A stretch of 64,000 nt of DNA. Origin: Streptomyces vietnamensis (GTDB lineage Bacteria > Actinomycetota > Actinomycetes > Streptomycetales > Streptomycetaceae). Positions 17,259 to 26,772 of the stretch are shown here, piece by piece; position 1 is the stretch's first letter, and every line of letters begins with the position of its first letter. The notes beneath the pieces are model-generated. The model worked only from the letters and a program-made list of their open reading frames with translations. It did not search any database and was not told the DNA's origin. Made by a program: the position numbers and the translations under genes. The stretch is taken from assembly GCF_000830005.1 (NCBI RefSeq), contig NZ_CP010407.1, positions 1,517,001 to 1,581,000 on the forward strand, in the 5' to 3' direction.

Positions 17259-17531
17259 TCAGAGGTGGGCGTAGACGTCGTCGAGCGAGATCCCGCGGGC
17301 GACCATCATCACCTGGACGTGGTACAGCAGCTGCGAGATCTCCTCGGCGGCCGCTTCCTTGCCCTCGTACTCGGCGGCCATCCAGACCTCGGCGGCCTCC
17401 TCGACGACCTTCTTGCCGATGGCATGGACGCCCTTGCCCACCAGCTCCGCCGTGCGGGAGGTGGCCGGGTCGCCGGTCTCTGCCTTGAGCTTGAGCTCGG
17501 AGAAGAGCTCTTCGAAGGTTTTGTTCGCCAT
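17259..17531 (-). CDS. hisE: Phosphoribosyl-ATP diphosphatase (HisE)
   Basis: 90 residues. It hydrolyses phosphoribosyl-ATP to the AMP form, the second step of histidine synthesis. The MazG-like all-helical fold shows the metal-binding acidic cluster VVEEAAEVW (Glu44, Glu45, Glu48) and [14 protein letters not shown]. It follows ribH by 35 bases and precedes hisG, so the histidine pair is probably co-transcribed with the riboflavin genes. Confidence 0.95.
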   Translation of the reverse strand: MANKTFEELFSELKLKAETGDPATSRTAELVGKGVHAIGKKVVEEAAEVWMAAEYEGKEAAAEEISQLLYHVQVMMVARGISLDDVYAHL

Positions 17532-17566
17532 GATGGTCCTAAGAGTACGGGGTAAGGGGCACGCGC

Positions 17567-18052
17567 TCAGCGCCAGGGTTCGCTGACCGTGCGCAGCGTG
17601 GTGGCGGTGGCGACGGCGGCGGTGACCGCTTCGTGGCCCTTGTCCTCGGAGGATCCTTCGAGACCGGCCCGGTCGAGCGCCTGCTCCTCGTTGTCGACGG
17701 TGAGGACACCGAATCCGACGGGTACGCCGGTGTCGATCGAGACCTGGGTGAGGCCGTGGGTGACGCCCTGGCACACGTACTCGAAGTGCGGTGTTCCGCC
17801 GCGGATGACGACGCCGAGTGCCACGATGGCATCGTATCCGCGCCCGGCGAGGACCTTCGCCACGACCGGGAGCTCGAAGCTGCCGGGGACGCGCAGGAGC
17901 GTCGGCTCGTCGATGCCGAGCTCGCTCAGGGCGCGCAGGGCGCCGTCGACGAGTCCGTCCATGATCTTCTCGTGCCACTGCGCCGCGATGACCGCGACCC
18001 GGAGGTCGCCGCAGTTCTTCACGCTGAGGACGGGTGCGCCCTTGCCGCTCAT
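17567..18052 (-). CDS. ribH: 6,7-dimethyl-8-ribityllumazine synthase (RibH)
   Basis: 161 residues, standard length. It condenses the pyrimidine from RibD with the four-carbon unit from RibBA to give lumazine. Landmarks: [12 protein letters not shown] at the start, VPGSFELP, the active-site stretch [15 protein letters not shown], and [12 protein letters not shown]. It follows ribBA by 39 bases on the same strand. Confidence 0.96.
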   Translation of the reverse strand: MSGKGAPVLSVKNCGDLRVAVIAAQWHEKIMDGLVDGALRALSELGIDEPTLLRVPGSFELPVVAKVLAGRGYDAIVALGVVIRGGTPHFEYVCQGVTHGLTQVSIDTGVPVGFGVLTVDNEEQALDRAGLEGSSEDKGHEAVTAAVATATTLRTVSEPWR

Positions 18053-18091
18053 GTCTCTCCTAGCCGATTTCGTGCGTACGGGATTACGGGA

Positions 18092-19369
18092 TTACTGGTT
18101 GTTGCAGGTGGAAGCCGGGGAGCCGTCCAGCCAGGGCAGGTCGTGCCCCATCCGGTCCCGCTTGGTGCGCAGGTAGCGGAGGTTGTGCTCGCCGGCCTGG
18201 ACCGGCATGGGCTCCCGGCCCTCGACCCTCAGGCCGTGACGGGCGAGGGCGTCGATCTTGTCGGGGTTGTTGGTCATCAGGCGCAGGCTGCGGACGCCGA
18301 GGTCGCCGAGGATCTGCGCGCCGGCCGCGTAGTCGCGGGCGTCGGCGGGCAGTCCGAGCTCCAGGTTGGCGTCGAGGGTGTCGCGGCCCTGCTCCTGGAG
18401 CTCGTACGCGCGCAGCTTGGACAGCAGGCCGATGCCGCGGCCCTCGTGGCCGCGCAGGTAGACGACGACGCCGCGCCCGGCCTCGGTGATCCGGTCCATG
18501 GAGGCCTGCAGCTGGGGGCCGCAGTCGCAGCGCTGCGACTGGAAGATGTCGCCGGTCAGGCACTCGGAGTGGACCCGGACGAGGACGTCCTCGCCGTCGC
18601 CGATCTCGCCGTGGACGAGGGCGACGTGCTCGACGCCGTCGACGGTGGAGCGGTAGCCGTACGCGGTGAACTCGCCGTGCGCGGTGGGGAGCTGGACCTC
18701 GGCCTCGCGGCGGACGGTCGGCTCGGCGGAGCGCCGGTAGGCGATCAGGTCCTCGATGGAGATGATCGTCAGGCCGTGCTTGCGGGCGAAGGGGACCAGT
18801 TCGGGCAGGCGCAGCATCACGCCGTCCTCGCCGGCGATCTCGACGATCGCGCCGGCCGGGCGGAGGCCCGCGAGGCGGGCGAGGTCGACGGCGGCCTCGG
18901 TGTGTCCGTTGCGGACGAGGACGCCGCCGGGCTTGGCGCGCAGCGGGAAGATGTGGCCGGGCCGGACGAAGTCGGAGGGCTCGTGGCTGCCGGAGGCGAG
19001 CATCCGCAGGGTGGTGGCGCGGTCGGCGGCGGAGATGCCGGTGGTGACGCCGTGGGCGGGGGACGCGTCGACGGAGACGGTGAAGGCCGTGCGCATCGAC
19101 TCGGTGTTGTGCTCGACCATCTGCGGGAGTTCGAGGCGCTGCAGCTCCTCGTCCTCCATGGGGGCGCAGATCAGGCCGCGGCACTCGCTCATCATGAAGG
19201 CGACGATCTCGGGGGTGGCCTTCTCGGCGGCGATGACGAGGTCGCCCTCGTTCTCGCGGTCCTCGTCGTCGACGACGACGACGGGGCGGCCGGCGGCGAT
19301 GTCGCGGATGGCCTGCTCGACGGGGTCGAGGGCGAGGTCGGTGGCGTCCCAGAGGGAATGCGCGTTCAT
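18092..19369 (-). CDS. ribBA: Bifunctional DHBP synthase / GTP cyclohydrolase II (RibBA)
   Basis: 425 residues. The N-terminal half (~1-205) is 3,4-dihydroxy-2-butanone 4-phosphate synthase with the acidic metal site [11 protein letters not shown] (34-44) and HTEAAVDL. The C-terminal half is GTP cyclohydrolase II with the zinc ligands in [17 protein letters not shown] and the catalytic loop RGHEGRGIG. It supplies both precursors of riboflavin. The ATG at 19369 overlaps the end of the upstream transporter gene by 4 bases, so the two are translationally coupled. Confidence 0.96.
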   Translation of the reverse strand: MNAHSLWDATDLALDPVEQAIRDIAAGRPVVVVDDEDRENEGDLVIAAEKATPEIVAFMMSECRGLICAPMEDEELQRLELPQMVEHNTESMRTAFTVSVDASPAHGVTTGISAADRATTLRMLASGSHEPSDFVRPGHIFPLRAKPGGVLVRNGHTEAAVDLARLAGLRPAGAIVEIAGEDGVMLRLPELVPFARKHGLTIISIEDLIAYRRSAEPTVRREAEVQLPTAHGEFTAYGYRSTVDGVEHVALVHGEIGDGEDVLVRVHSECLTGDIFQSQRCDCGPQLQASMDRITEAGRGVVVYLRGHEGRGIGLLSKLRAYELQEQGRDTLDANLELGLPADARDYAAGAQILGDLGVRSLRLMTNNPDKIDALARHGLRVEGREPMPVQAGEHNLRYLRTKRDRMGHDLPWLDGSPASTCNNQ

Positions 19370-20001
19370 GCGTGGGCTCCTTCCAGGACGGTGGTGCTGC
19401 GGGACCGCAGCCACCAGTCGCGCATGCCCCACAGGACGAGCGCGCCGTAGATGACGTAGACGAAGCCGGAGAAGGCGTAGCCGTTGGCGAAGTTCAGCGG
19501 GACGCCGACCAGGTCGACGAGCAGCCAGGCGAACCAGAACTCGACCATGCCCCGGGCCTGGGCGTACATGGCCACGATGGTGCCGACGAAGATGTACGCG
19601 TCGGGCCAGGGGTCCCAGGACAGCTTCGGGAAGGCCTCGAAGAGCAGGGCCACGCCGACGGTGCCGACGGCGGCCGCGGCGATCATGGCGGCCCGCTCGC
19701 CCCAGGTCGCGAAGCGCACGGCGATCTGGCCGTCCGCGCCCTGTCCCTTGCGGCGCTGCCACTGCCACCAGCCGTAGAGCGCCACGAGCATGACGACGAC
19801 CTGCTTGCCGGCGCTGCCGGCGAGGTGACCGAAGAAGGCGCCGAAGAGGATCAGGCCGGCGAGGAACTGCACGGGCCAGGTCCAGACGGAGCGGCGCCAG
19901 CCGAGGGCGAGGGCGACCAGTCCGAAGATGTTGCCGATCATGTCGGACCAGATGATCTTCTGGTCGAGGACGGTGAACGCCTCGGAGTTGAGCCAGTTCA
20001 C
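19366..20001 (-). CDS. ribM: PnuC-family riboflavin importer (RibM-like)
   Basis: 211 residues with about seven hydrophobic helices (for example [51 protein letters not shown]). The W-Q-W segment is typical of PnuC-type vitamin transporters. PnuC proteins classically carry nicotinamide riboside. Inside an FMN-riboswitch-controlled riboflavin operon the actinobacterial members (RibM of Streptomyces davaonensis and Corynebacterium) import riboflavin, so that substrate is inferred from context. The GTG start at 20001 overlaps the ribE stop by 4 bases. Confidence 0.85.
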   Translation of the reverse strand: MNWLNSEAFTVLDQKIIWSDMIGNIFGLVALALGWRRSVWTWPVQFLAGLILFGAFFGHLAGSAGKQVVVMLVALYGWWQWQRRKGQGADGQIAVRFATWGERAAMIAAAAVGTVGVALLFEAFPKLSWDPWPDAYIFVGTIVAMYAQARGMVEFWFAWLLVDLVGVPLNFANGYAFSGFVYVIYGALVLWGMRDWWLRSRSTTVLEGAHA

Positions 20002-20606
20002 TTCTCGTTCTCCTTGGCGTCGGTGCCGAGCAGCCGCTCGACGTACTTGGCGATGACGTCCACTTCGAGGTTGACCGGGTCGCCGGACTGCTTGATGCCG
20101 AGCGTGGTCAGGTCGAGGGTGGTCGGGATGAGGCTGATGGTGAACCAGTCGTCGGCGACCTCGACGACGGTGAGGCTGACGCCGTCGACCGTGATCGAGC
20201 CCTTCTCGACGACGTACCGGGAGAGGTGGGCGGGCAGGCCGACCTTGACGAGCTCCCAGTGCTCGGACGGGGTGCGCTCCAGGATGGTGCCGGTGCCGTC
20301 GACGTGACCCTGGACGATGTGGCCGCCGAGGCGGCCGCCGACGGCCATGGGCCGCTCCAGGTTGACGCGGGAGCCGACTTCGAGGGCGCCGAGGCTGGAC
20401 CGCTTGAGGGTCTCGGCCATGACGTCGGCGGTGAACTCGCCGTCGCCGAACTCGACGACCGTGAGACAGACACCGTTGACGGCGATGGAGTCGCCGTGCT
20501 GGGCGCCTTCCGTGACCAGGGGGCCGCGCAGCCGGAAGCGGGAGGCGTCCTCCAGCTGTTCGACGGCGACGACCTCGCCCAGTTCTTCGACGATTCCGGT
20601 GAACAC
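19998..20606 (-). CDS. ribE: Riboflavin synthase, alpha chain (RibE)
   Basis: 202 residues. It performs the last step, dismutation of two lumazines to riboflavin. The start [10 protein letters not shown] is diagnostic, and the two internal lumazine-binding repeats each carry the signature (NGVCLTVV and DGVSLTVV) with the paired [12 protein letters not shown]. The start codon is GTG at 20606, two bases after the ribD stop. Confidence 0.96.
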   Translation of the reverse strand: MFTGIVEELGEVVAVEQLEDASRFRLRGPLVTEGAQHGDSIAVNGVCLTVVEFGDGEFTADVMAETLKRSSLGALEVGSRVNLERPMAVGGRLGGHIVQGHVDGTGTILERTPSEHWELVKVGLPAHLSRYVVEKGSITVDGVSLTVVEVADDWFTISLIPTTLDLTTLGIKQSGDPVNLEVDVIAKYVERLLGTDAKENEK

Positions 20607-20608
20607 GG

Positions 20609-21688
20609 TCAGGCTCCCTTGAGGGTGGCGGTGATGCGGAGGTCGGATCCGACGCGCGCGGTCTCGGTGACGTCGAGCCGCAACGCTTCGGTGATGGTGG
20701 TGATTCCGGCGTCGGCGAGGGCGGCGGGGCCCGCGCCGAGGAGGACCGGGGCGAGGTAGCCGACGACCTGGTCGACGGCGCCCGCGGCGATGAAGGCGCC
20801 CGCGAGGGTGGGGCCGCCTTCGAGGAGAATCGAGCGGACATCGCGCGCGTGCAGCTGGGTGAGCAGCTCGTGCACGCCGATGCGACCGTCGTGCAGGGGC
20901 AGCCGGAGCAGTTCGACGTCGGGCAGGTGCCGGGTGTCGGCGTCCTCGCCGACGACCAGCAGGGTGGGCGCGGCGTCGTCGAGGATCCGTGCGGTGGGCA
21001 GGAGCTCGGCGCGGGTGTCGAGGGCGACCCGCAGCGGCTGGGTGGCGTTCTCGATGCCGCGGACGGCGAGGTGCGGGTCGTCCGTGCGCAGCGTCCCGCC
21101 GCCGACGACGACGGCGTCGGCCTCGGCGCGGAGGCGGTGGACGTCGGCGCGGGACTCGGCGGAGCTGATCCAGCGGGAGGTGCCGTCGGCGGCGGCGATC
21201 CGGCCGTCGAGGGTGGCGGCGTACTTCCAGCGGACGAAGGGGCGGCCGCGGCGCACGGAGGTGAGCCAGGCGAGGTTGCCGGCCTCGGCCTCGTCCTCCA
21301 GGAGTCCCTGCTCGACCTCGACCCCGGCGGCGCGGAGGGTGTCGGCACCACCGCTGGCCTGCGGGTTCGGGTCGCCGACCGCGTACACGACCCGGCTGAT
21401 CCCGGCCTCGATGAGGGCCTGGGAGCAGGGGCCGGTGCGGCCGGTGTGGTCGCAGGGTTCGAGGGTGACGTAGGCGGTGCCGCCGCGGGCCAGGACGCCG
21501 GCCGCGCGCAGGGCGTGGACCTCGGCGTGGGGGCCGCCGGCGCCCTGGTGGAAGCCTTCGCCGACCTGGTGTCCGGAGGCGTCGGTGATGACGCAGCCGA
21601 CGACCGGGTTGGGGCTGGTGGCGCCGAGTCCGCGTGCGGCGAGCTCGACGGCGCGTCGCATGGCGGTGATGTCGGCCTGCTGGGCCAC
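20609..21688 (-). CDS. ribD: Bifunctional riboflavin deaminase/reductase (RibD)
   Basis: 359 residues. An N-terminal zinc deaminase (~1-145) shows HAEVHAL (His54, Glu56) and EPCDHTGRTGPC (Cys79, Cys88). A C-terminal NADPH reductase (~150-355) shows RPFVRWKYAATLDGRIA and SILLEGGPTLAGAF. It carries out the second and third steps from GTP to riboflavin. First gene of the operon, with the FMN riboswitch about 180 bases upstream. Confidence 0.96.
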   Translation of the reverse strand: MAQQADITAMRRAVELAARGLGATSPNPVVGCVITDASGHQVGEGFHQGAGGPHAEVHALRAAGVLARGGTAYVTLEPCDHTGRTGPCSQALIEAGISRVVYAVGDPNPQASGGADTLRAAGVEVEQGLLEDEAEAGNLAWLTSVRRGRPFVRWKYAATLDGRIAAADGTSRWISSAESRADVHRLRAEADAVVVGGGTLRTDDPHLAVRGIENATQPLRVALDTRAELLPTARILDDAAPTLLVVGEDADTRHLPDVELLRLPLHDGRIGVHELLTQLHARDVRSILLEGGPTLAGAFIAAGAVDQVVGYLAPVLLGAGPAALADAGITTITEALRLDVTETARVGSDLRITATLKGA

Positions 21689-21870
21689 CGGGTCCTCCTG
21701 CCTCTTCGGGCACGGACTCCGGGGCCTGTCGATGACGACAGAGAGCGGGAAGGACGCCTCGCGCAGGGTGTGCCGAAAGGCCGCGTCCTCGCGGGTACGC
21801 CGATCGGTGACGACACGGCGACCAGCGGACGTACGGCCGGCACGCCCCTGAGAGGGGTCACCCGCCGCGC

Positions 21871-21993
21871 ACTGCCTCCCATCCGGACTTTCACCGTCGG
21901 TCCAGGAATTTCACCTGGTCAACCGGCCGCTGGCTTGCGGACGGGTCGCGGACTATACCGCCGGTTCGGAATTACACCGACCCCGGAGTGCGC
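21871..21993 (-). promoter_or_regulatory. FMN riboswitch (RFN element)
   Basis: Read on the minus strand, conserved RFN blocks appear in order: GGGGTCGGTGTAATTCCGA, CCGGCGGTATAGTCCGCGAC, CAGGTGAAATTCCTG, and GACGGTGAAAGTCCGGATGG with GGAGGCAGTGC closing the basal stem. It lies in the leader of ribD. FMN binding is expected to shut off expression of the downstream riboflavin genes and the importer; in this genus control of transcription end or of translation are both possible. Confidence 0.95.
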
Positions 21994-22087
21994 TGCTGCT
22001 GATACAGGGCCAGTGTGCCACGGCTCGCGTGAGGCGATAGGCCGGAACCCTGTGGGCTGGCTCACAGAATCCCCCAGCCGCCTTCTT

Positions 22088-22129
22088 TGGTCCAGACCTA
22101 TTGACGCACTGGTCTAGTCCTCTTAATCT
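22088..22129 (+). promoter_or_regulatory. Chitinase promoter with DasR-type direct repeats
   Basis: Two 12-base repeats, TGGTCCAGACCT (22088-22099) and TGGTCTAGTCCT (22110-22121), flank and overlap a promoter with -35 TTGACG (22101-22106) and -10 TAATCT (22124-22129), spacing 17. Such repeats are the known control elements of Streptomyces chitinase genes and resemble the binding site of the N-acetylglucosamine regulator DasR. The second repeat lies inside the -35/-10 spacer, so a bound protein would block polymerase. Confidence 0.8.
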
Positions 22130-22239
22130 CCGTGTCACCTCCGAGGTAACGGTCCGTCGGCGTGCGCACTCCACGGGCCCAACACGTACCACCCCCCTGT
22201 TCGTTGCGTGTTTCCTTGACCTCCCCAGGAGGACCGATC

Positions 22240-24609
22240 GTGCTGTCCCCCACGACCAAGAGGGCTTCGCTGCTCGCGTCCGGCGCGGCCGTCGCCGGGC
22301 TGCTGCTCAGCTCGCTCTCCGGCGGCGTCTCGTACGCGGCCGACAACGAGTCCTGTCGCCCCGACGGGCTCTACAAGACCCCCGGCGTCGACGTGCCGTA
22401 CTGCTCGGTCTACGACACCGAGGGCCGCGAGAAGATGGGCGCGGACCACCAGCGCCGGGTCATCGGCTACTTCACCGGCTGGCGCACCGGCAAGAACGGT
22501 CAGCCCGCGTACCTGGCCAAGGACATCCCGTGGGACAAGATCACCCACATCAACTACGCCTTCGGCCACATCGGCGGCGACAACAAGCTCTCCGTGGGCA
22601 CGGACGGCCCGGACAACGCGGCCACCGGGATGACCTGGCCCGGTGTCGCCGGCGCGGAGATGGACCCCGCGTACCCGTACAAGGGCCACTTCAACCTGCT
22701 CAACAAGTTCAAGAAGCAGCACCCCAACGTCAAGACGCTGATCTCGGTCGGCGGCTGGGCGGAGACCGGCGGCTACTTCGACGACAACGGCAACCGGGTG
22801 AACTCCGGCGGCTTCTACTCGATGGCCACCAACGCCGACGGTTCGGTCAACCAGGCCGGGATCGACACCTTCGCGAACTCCGCCGTCGACTTCATCCGGA
22901 AGTACGGCTTCAACGGCGTCGACATCGACTACGAGTACCCGACGACGATGAAGGACTCGGGCAACCCGCTCGACTGGCAGCTCTCCAACGCGCGCCGCGC
23001 CGGGCTCGTGCAGGGCTACGCGGCCCTCATGAAGTCCCTGCGCGAGAAGCTGGACACGGCCGGCGCCGCCGACGGCAGGCACTACCTGCTGACCGTCGCC
23101 GCCCCCTCCTCCGGCTACCTGCTGCGCGGCATGGAGACCTTCCAGATGCAGAAGTACCTGGACTACGTCAACATCATGTCCTACGACCTGCACGGCGCCT
23201 GGAACGAGTACGTCGGCCCCAACGCCTCCCTCTTCGACGACGGCAAGGACGGCGAACTCGCCGCCGCGAGCGTGTACTCCACCTCGCAGTACGGCGGCAT
23301 CGGCTACCTCAACACCGACTGGGCGTACCACTACTTCCGCGGCTCGATGCCGGCCGGCCGCATCAACATCGGCCTGCCCTACTACACCCGCGGCTTCAGG
23401 AACGTGCAGGGCGGCACGGACGGCCTGTGGGGCAAGGCCGCCACGACCACCTGCCCGGCCGGCTCCGGCCTCACCAAGTGCGGTGACGGCGCCTCGGGCA
23501 TCGACAACCTGTGGCACGACAAGGACTCCAACGGCGCCGAGTCGCCCGCCGGTTCCAACCCGATGTGGCACGCCAAGAACCTGGAGAAGGGGATCGTCGG
23601 CGACTACGTCACCCAGTACGGCTTCCCGGCGAGCACCACGCTGACCGGCACGTACGCCCGCAAGTACGACTCGACCCTGGTCGCGCCGTGGCTGTGGAAC
23701 GCCGAGAAGAAGGTCTTCCTCTCCACCGAGGACGAGCAGTCCGTGGCCGCGAAGGCCGACTACGTGGTCGACCGCGGCATCGGCGGCACCATGGTCTGGG
23801 AGATGGCCGGCGACTACGCCTGGAACGCGACCAAGGGCCAGTACGAGATGGGCTCCACGCTCACCTCGCTGATGTACGACAAGTTCAAGGCGGCCACCCC
23901 GTACGGCGCGAAGAAGTCCAACAAGGCGCTGCCGACCCAGGCCGTGAAGATCGACACCCAGTTCACCGAGTTCAAGCTGGGCGACTCGAACTACCCGATC
24001 ACCCCGAAGATCAAGATCACCAACAACACGGCGACGACGCTGCCCGGCGGCACGGAGTTCCAGTTCGACTACGCCACCTCGGCCCCGAACAACGCCTCCG
24101 ACCAGTCCGGCTTCGGCACGAAGGTCATCAGCAGCGACCACACGGGCTCCAACGTGGGCGGCCTGAAGGGCGACTTCCACCGCGTCTCCCTGAAGCTCCC
24201 GGCCTGGCAGTCGCTGGCCCCCGGCGCCACGATCGACCTGGCCTTCAACTACTACCTGCCGGTGTCCACCCCCTCCAACTGGACGGTGAACATCAACGGC
24301 ACGACGTACGCCCTCGCCGGCGACCTGGCGCGCGGCACGACGGTCGTGGAGCCGGGCACCACCACCCCGCCCACCACGCCCCCGACCACGCCGCCCACCA
24401 CCCCGCCGACGACTCCCCCGACCACGCCTCCGACGACGCCGCCCACCACGGGCTGCACCGCCCCGGCGTACGTGGCCGGCACGGTCTACACCGCGGGCAA
24501 CACGGTCTCCCACAAGGGCCACCAGTGGAAGGCCCAGTGGTGGACCCAGAACGAGGAGCCGGGCACGACCGGCGACTGGGGCGTCTGGAAGGACCTCGGC
24601 GCCTGCTGA
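22240..24609 (+). CDS. Secreted GH18 chitinase with C-terminal CBM5/12 chitin-binding domain
   Basis: 789 residues. A GTG start at 22240 follows an AGGAGG site by 7 bases. Signal peptide ~1-34, ending near [11 protein letters not shown]. The GH18 barrel (~70-560) shows SVGGWAE, the catalytic GVDIDYEYP (Asp228, Asp230, proton donor Glu232), MSYDLHGAW and a late [10 protein letters not shown] beta-sandwich of ~140 residues ([15 protein letters not shown] ...) follows, possibly another carbohydrate-binding module. Then a Thr-Pro linker and a CBM5/12 domain with aromatic residues in [18 protein letters not shown]. It degrades chitin outside the cell. The promoter carries chitin-control repeats. 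Confidence 0.95.
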   Translation: MLSPTTKRASLLASGAAVAGLLLSSLSGGVSYAADNESCRPDGLYKTPGVDVPYCSVYDTEGREKMGADHQRRVIGYFTGWRTGKNGQPAYLAKDIPWDKITHINYAFGHIGGDNKLSVGTDGPDNAATGMTWPGVAGAEMDPAYPYKGHFNLLNKFKKQHPNVKTLISVGGWAETGGYFDDNGNRVNSGGFYSMATNADGSVNQAGIDTFANSAVDFIRKYGFNGVDIDYEYPTTMKDSGNPLDWQLSNARRAGLVQGYAALMKSLREKLDTAGAADGRHYLLTVAAPSSGYLLRGMETFQMQKYLDYVNIMSYDLHGAWNEYVGPNASLFDDGKDGELAAASVYSTSQYGGIGYLNTDWAYHYFRGSMPAGRINIGLPYYTRGFRNVQGGTDGLWGKAATTTCPAGSGLTKCGDGASGIDNLWHDKDSNGAESPAGSNPMWHAKNLEKGIVGDYVTQYGFPASTTLTGTYARKYDSTLVAPWLWNAEKKVFLSTEDEQSVAAKADYVVDRGIGGTMVWEMAGDYAWNATKGQYEMGSTLTSLMYDKFKAATPYGAKKSNKALPTQAVKIDTQFTEFKLGDSNYPITPKIKITNNTATTLPGGTEFQFDYATSAPNNASDQSGFGTKVISSDHTGSNVGGLKGDFHRVSLKLPAWQSLAPGATIDLAFNYYLPVSTPSNWTVNINGTTYALAGDLARGTTVVEPGTTTPPTTPPTTPPTTPPTTPPTTPPTTPPTTGCTAPAYVAGTVYTAGNTVSHKGHQWKAQWWTQNEEPGTTGDWGVWKDLGAC

Positions 24610-24682
24610 CGCGCCCCCTTCCGACGACCCACGGCTGACCCCCGGCGGCGGACACTCACGGCCCTTGCCGCCGCCGGGCCCC

Positions 24683-24749
24683 ACCGCGCCGCGCCACCCT
24701 GTCCGGGGCGCGGCGCGGTCGCGTCCCGGACAGGGTGGCGCGGCGCGGT
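24683..24749. terminator. 25-bp perfect inverted repeat after the chitinase gene
   Basis: Arms 24683-24707 and 24725-24749 pair perfectly over a 17-base loop. The loop sequence GCGCGGCGCGGTCGCGT is repeated directly just after the loop's right arm. A strong terminator for the chitinase transcript is likely, despite the lack of a T-run. Confidence 0.75.
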
Positions 24750-24783
24750 CGCGTCCCCGCTCCGGGGCGGTCAGGCTGAAGAC

Positions 24784-25530
24784 ATGGGCACGATCCTGGT
24801 GACCGGCGGCACGGGAACGCTCGGACGGCCCGTCTGCGAGCGGCTGCGCGCGGACGGCCACGAGGTGCGGGTGCTCAGCCGGCACTCACCGCCGTACGCC
24901 GTCGACCTGCGGCAGGGCGGACCGCTGCTCGACCGGGCGGTCGACGGGGTGGACGCGGTCGTCCACTGCAGCAACATCCTGCGCGGCGACAAGGACGCCG
25001 CCCGCCTCCTGATCGAGGCCGCGCAGCGGGCCCGGGTGCCGCACCTGGTGTACATCTCGATCGTCGGCGTCGACCGGGTGCCGCTCCCCTACTACCGGAC
25101 CAAGTACGGAGTGGAGCGCATGATCCGTGCGTCCGGCATCCCGTGGACCCTGCTGCGCGCCACCCAGTTCCACGACCTGGTCCTCCAGCTGCTCCAGGGC
25201 CTCGCGAAGCCGCCCGTGATGCTGCTCCCCAAGGACGTCCGGGACCAGCCGCTGGAGGTCACCGAGGTGGCCGCGCGCCTCGCCGAGCTGGCCGTACGGT
25301 CCCCGGCGGGCCGGGTGGAGGACATGGGCGGCCCGGAGATCCTCACCTTCAGGAAGCTGGCCCAGGCCTATCTGCGGGCGACCGGGCGCCGGCGCCGCCT
25401 CGTGGAGGTGCCGCTGCCGGGCCGCGTCTACCAGGGGCTGCGGCACGGCGGCCATCTGGCGCCGGAACGGGCGGTGGGCCGGGTGACCTTCGAGGAGTTC
25501 CTCGCGCGGCGCTTCCCGCCCGAGACCTAG
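24784..25530 (+). CDS. NAD(P)-binding SDR/NmrA-like protein
   Basis: 248 residues. N-terminal Rossmann motif VTGGTGTLGR, then SNILRGDKDAARLL, YISIVGVDRV and a YYRTKYGVE segment providing Tyr and Lys of an atypical SDR. The family (NmrA-like/atypical SDRs) includes enzymes and redox sensors that bind NAD(P)H; no specific substrate can be given. It converges with the ROK regulator gene, overlapping it by 4 bases at the stops. Confidence 0.85.
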   Translation: MGTILVTGGTGTLGRPVCERLRADGHEVRVLSRHSPPYAVDLRQGGPLLDRAVDGVDAVVHCSNILRGDKDAARLLIEAAQRARVPHLVYISIVGVDRVPLPYYRTKYGVERMIRASGIPWTLLRATQFHDLVLQLLQGLAKPPVMLLPKDVRDQPLEVTEVAARLAELAVRSPAGRVEDMGGPEILTFRKLAQAYLRATGRRRRLVEVPLPGRVYQGLRHGGHLAPERAVGRVTFEEFLARRFPPET

Positions 25531-26651
25531 GGGAACAGCTCGTCCTGCGCCGCGTCCCGCGCCCGGAGGAGCGCGCCGCGCAGGACCGCCGCGTCACCGA
25601 GGGCGGTGGCGCGGACCTCCGTGCGGAGCGGGGAGAGGGCCGCGAGTTCGGCCTCCACGCGCGCGGCGAGTCCGGGGCCGCCCTGGTGGCCGGTGTCCCC
25701 GGCGAGAACCACGCAGCCGGGGTCCAGGACGGAGGCGACGGCGGCCGCGCCGACGGCGAGGCGGCGGGCGAGGGCGTCGAGGAAGGGTCCGTGGCCCGAG
25801 GCGAGCGCGCCGACCGGGTCGAGGCCGTGGGCGGCGGCGAGGGCGTCGACGGCCGCCGCGCAGGCCAGCTCGTGGAAGCCGCCGTCGCAGCCGGTGGCCG
25901 AGGGCAGTCCGGAGGTGCCGGGGACCGGCAGGAAGCCGATCTCCCCCGCGCCGCCGGAGGCGCCCCGGCGCAGACGGCCGTCGAGGACGACGGCGGCGCC
26001 GACGCCCTGGCCGAGCCAGAGCAGGACGAAGTCCTCGCGGTCGCTGGCCGCGCCCTCGCGGAGCTCGGCGACGGCGGCGAGGTTGGTCTCGTTCTCGACG
26101 AGGACGTGGGCGGGCAGCCGTTCCTGGAGGACGCCGACGAGCCGCCGGTGCCAGGCGGGCAGCCCCGAGGAGTCGCGCAGCTCGCCGGTGGCGGGGTCGA
26201 TGAGCCCGGGGGCGCCGACGGCGACGCTGTGCAGCCGGTCGGCGCCCGCCTCCTTCACGGTCCGCTCCAGGAGCGCGACCGCCTTCTCGACGGCGGGTCC
26301 CGTGGGGCTGTCGTCGCCGACGGGGACGGAGGCCTCGGCGAGGGTGGTGCCGAGGAGGTCGGCGACGGTGACGGAGACCGAGCGGGTCCGGACGTCGAGG
26401 GCGGCGAGGTGGGCGCGGTCGGCGACGATCCCGTACAGCTTGGCGTTGGGGCCGCGGCGCTCGGCCCCGGCCTCGCCGACGACGTGGACGAGCCCGGAGC
26501 CCTGGAGCCGCTCGACGAGGTCGGCGACGGTCGGACGGGAGAGCCCGGTGAGCGTCTTGAGCTGAGCGGCCGTCAACGGGCCTTCGTCCTGGAGCAGTCG
26601 CAGGGCGAACCGGTCGTTGATGGCTCGTGCGGTGCTCGGGGATGCGGCCAT
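25527..26651 (-). CDS. ROK-family transcriptional regulator
   Basis: 374 residues. An N-terminal winged helix (~10-75, LTAAQLKTLTGLSRPTVADLVERL) is fused to a ROK sugar-kinase-like domain with the N-terminal phosphate motif region, VAVGAPGLIDP, and GASGGAGEIGF. The canonical zinc motif C-x-C-G-x2-G-C is only partly kept (TGCDGGFHE), so effector handling may differ. It diverges from an MFS transporter gene across a 121-bp region holding an inverted repeat, so it probably controls that transporter and itself. Confidence 0.87.
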   Translation of the reverse strand: MAASPSTARAINDRFALRLLQDEGPLTAAQLKTLTGLSRPTVADLVERLQGSGLVHVVGEAGAERRGPNAKLYGIVADRAHLAALDVRTRSVSVTVADLLGTTLAEASVPVGDDSPTGPAVEKAVALLERTVKEAGADRLHSVAVGAPGLIDPATGELRDSSGLPAWHRRLVGVLQERLPAHVLVENETNLAAVAELREGAASDREDFVLLWLGQGVGAAVVLDGRLRRGASGGAGEIGFLPVPGTSGLPSATGCDGGFHELACAAAVDALAAAHGLDPVGALASGHGPFLDALARRLAVGAAAVASVLDPGCVVLAGDTGHQGGPGLAARVEAELAALSPLRTEVRATALGDAAVLRGALLRARDAAQDELFP

Positions 26652-26705
26652 GCGGCGATCCTCTCAGACCCGGATCGGACCCAGAGGCCCTCACTGCGGT
26701 CTATT

Positions 26706-26726
26706 TATCAGGCAGGGTTCCTGATA
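26706..26726. promoter_or_regulatory. Inverted repeat TATCAGG-N7-CCTGATA, likely ROK operator
   Basis: A perfect 7-bp inverted repeat with a 7-base spacer, set in an AT-rich stretch between the divergent ROK regulator and MFS genes. Position and symmetry fit the operator of the adjacent regulator. Confidence 0.6.
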
Positions 26727-26772
26727 GTTTACGCGCCACAACGCGGACCAACCACGACCACAGGGAGGGCCC

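Noticed and set aside
24355..24450. Repetitive ACC/CCG tract resembling a microsatellite or CRISPR-like repeat
   Set aside because: It is the in-frame Thr-Pro linker of the chitinase. There are no spacers or palindromic repeat units.
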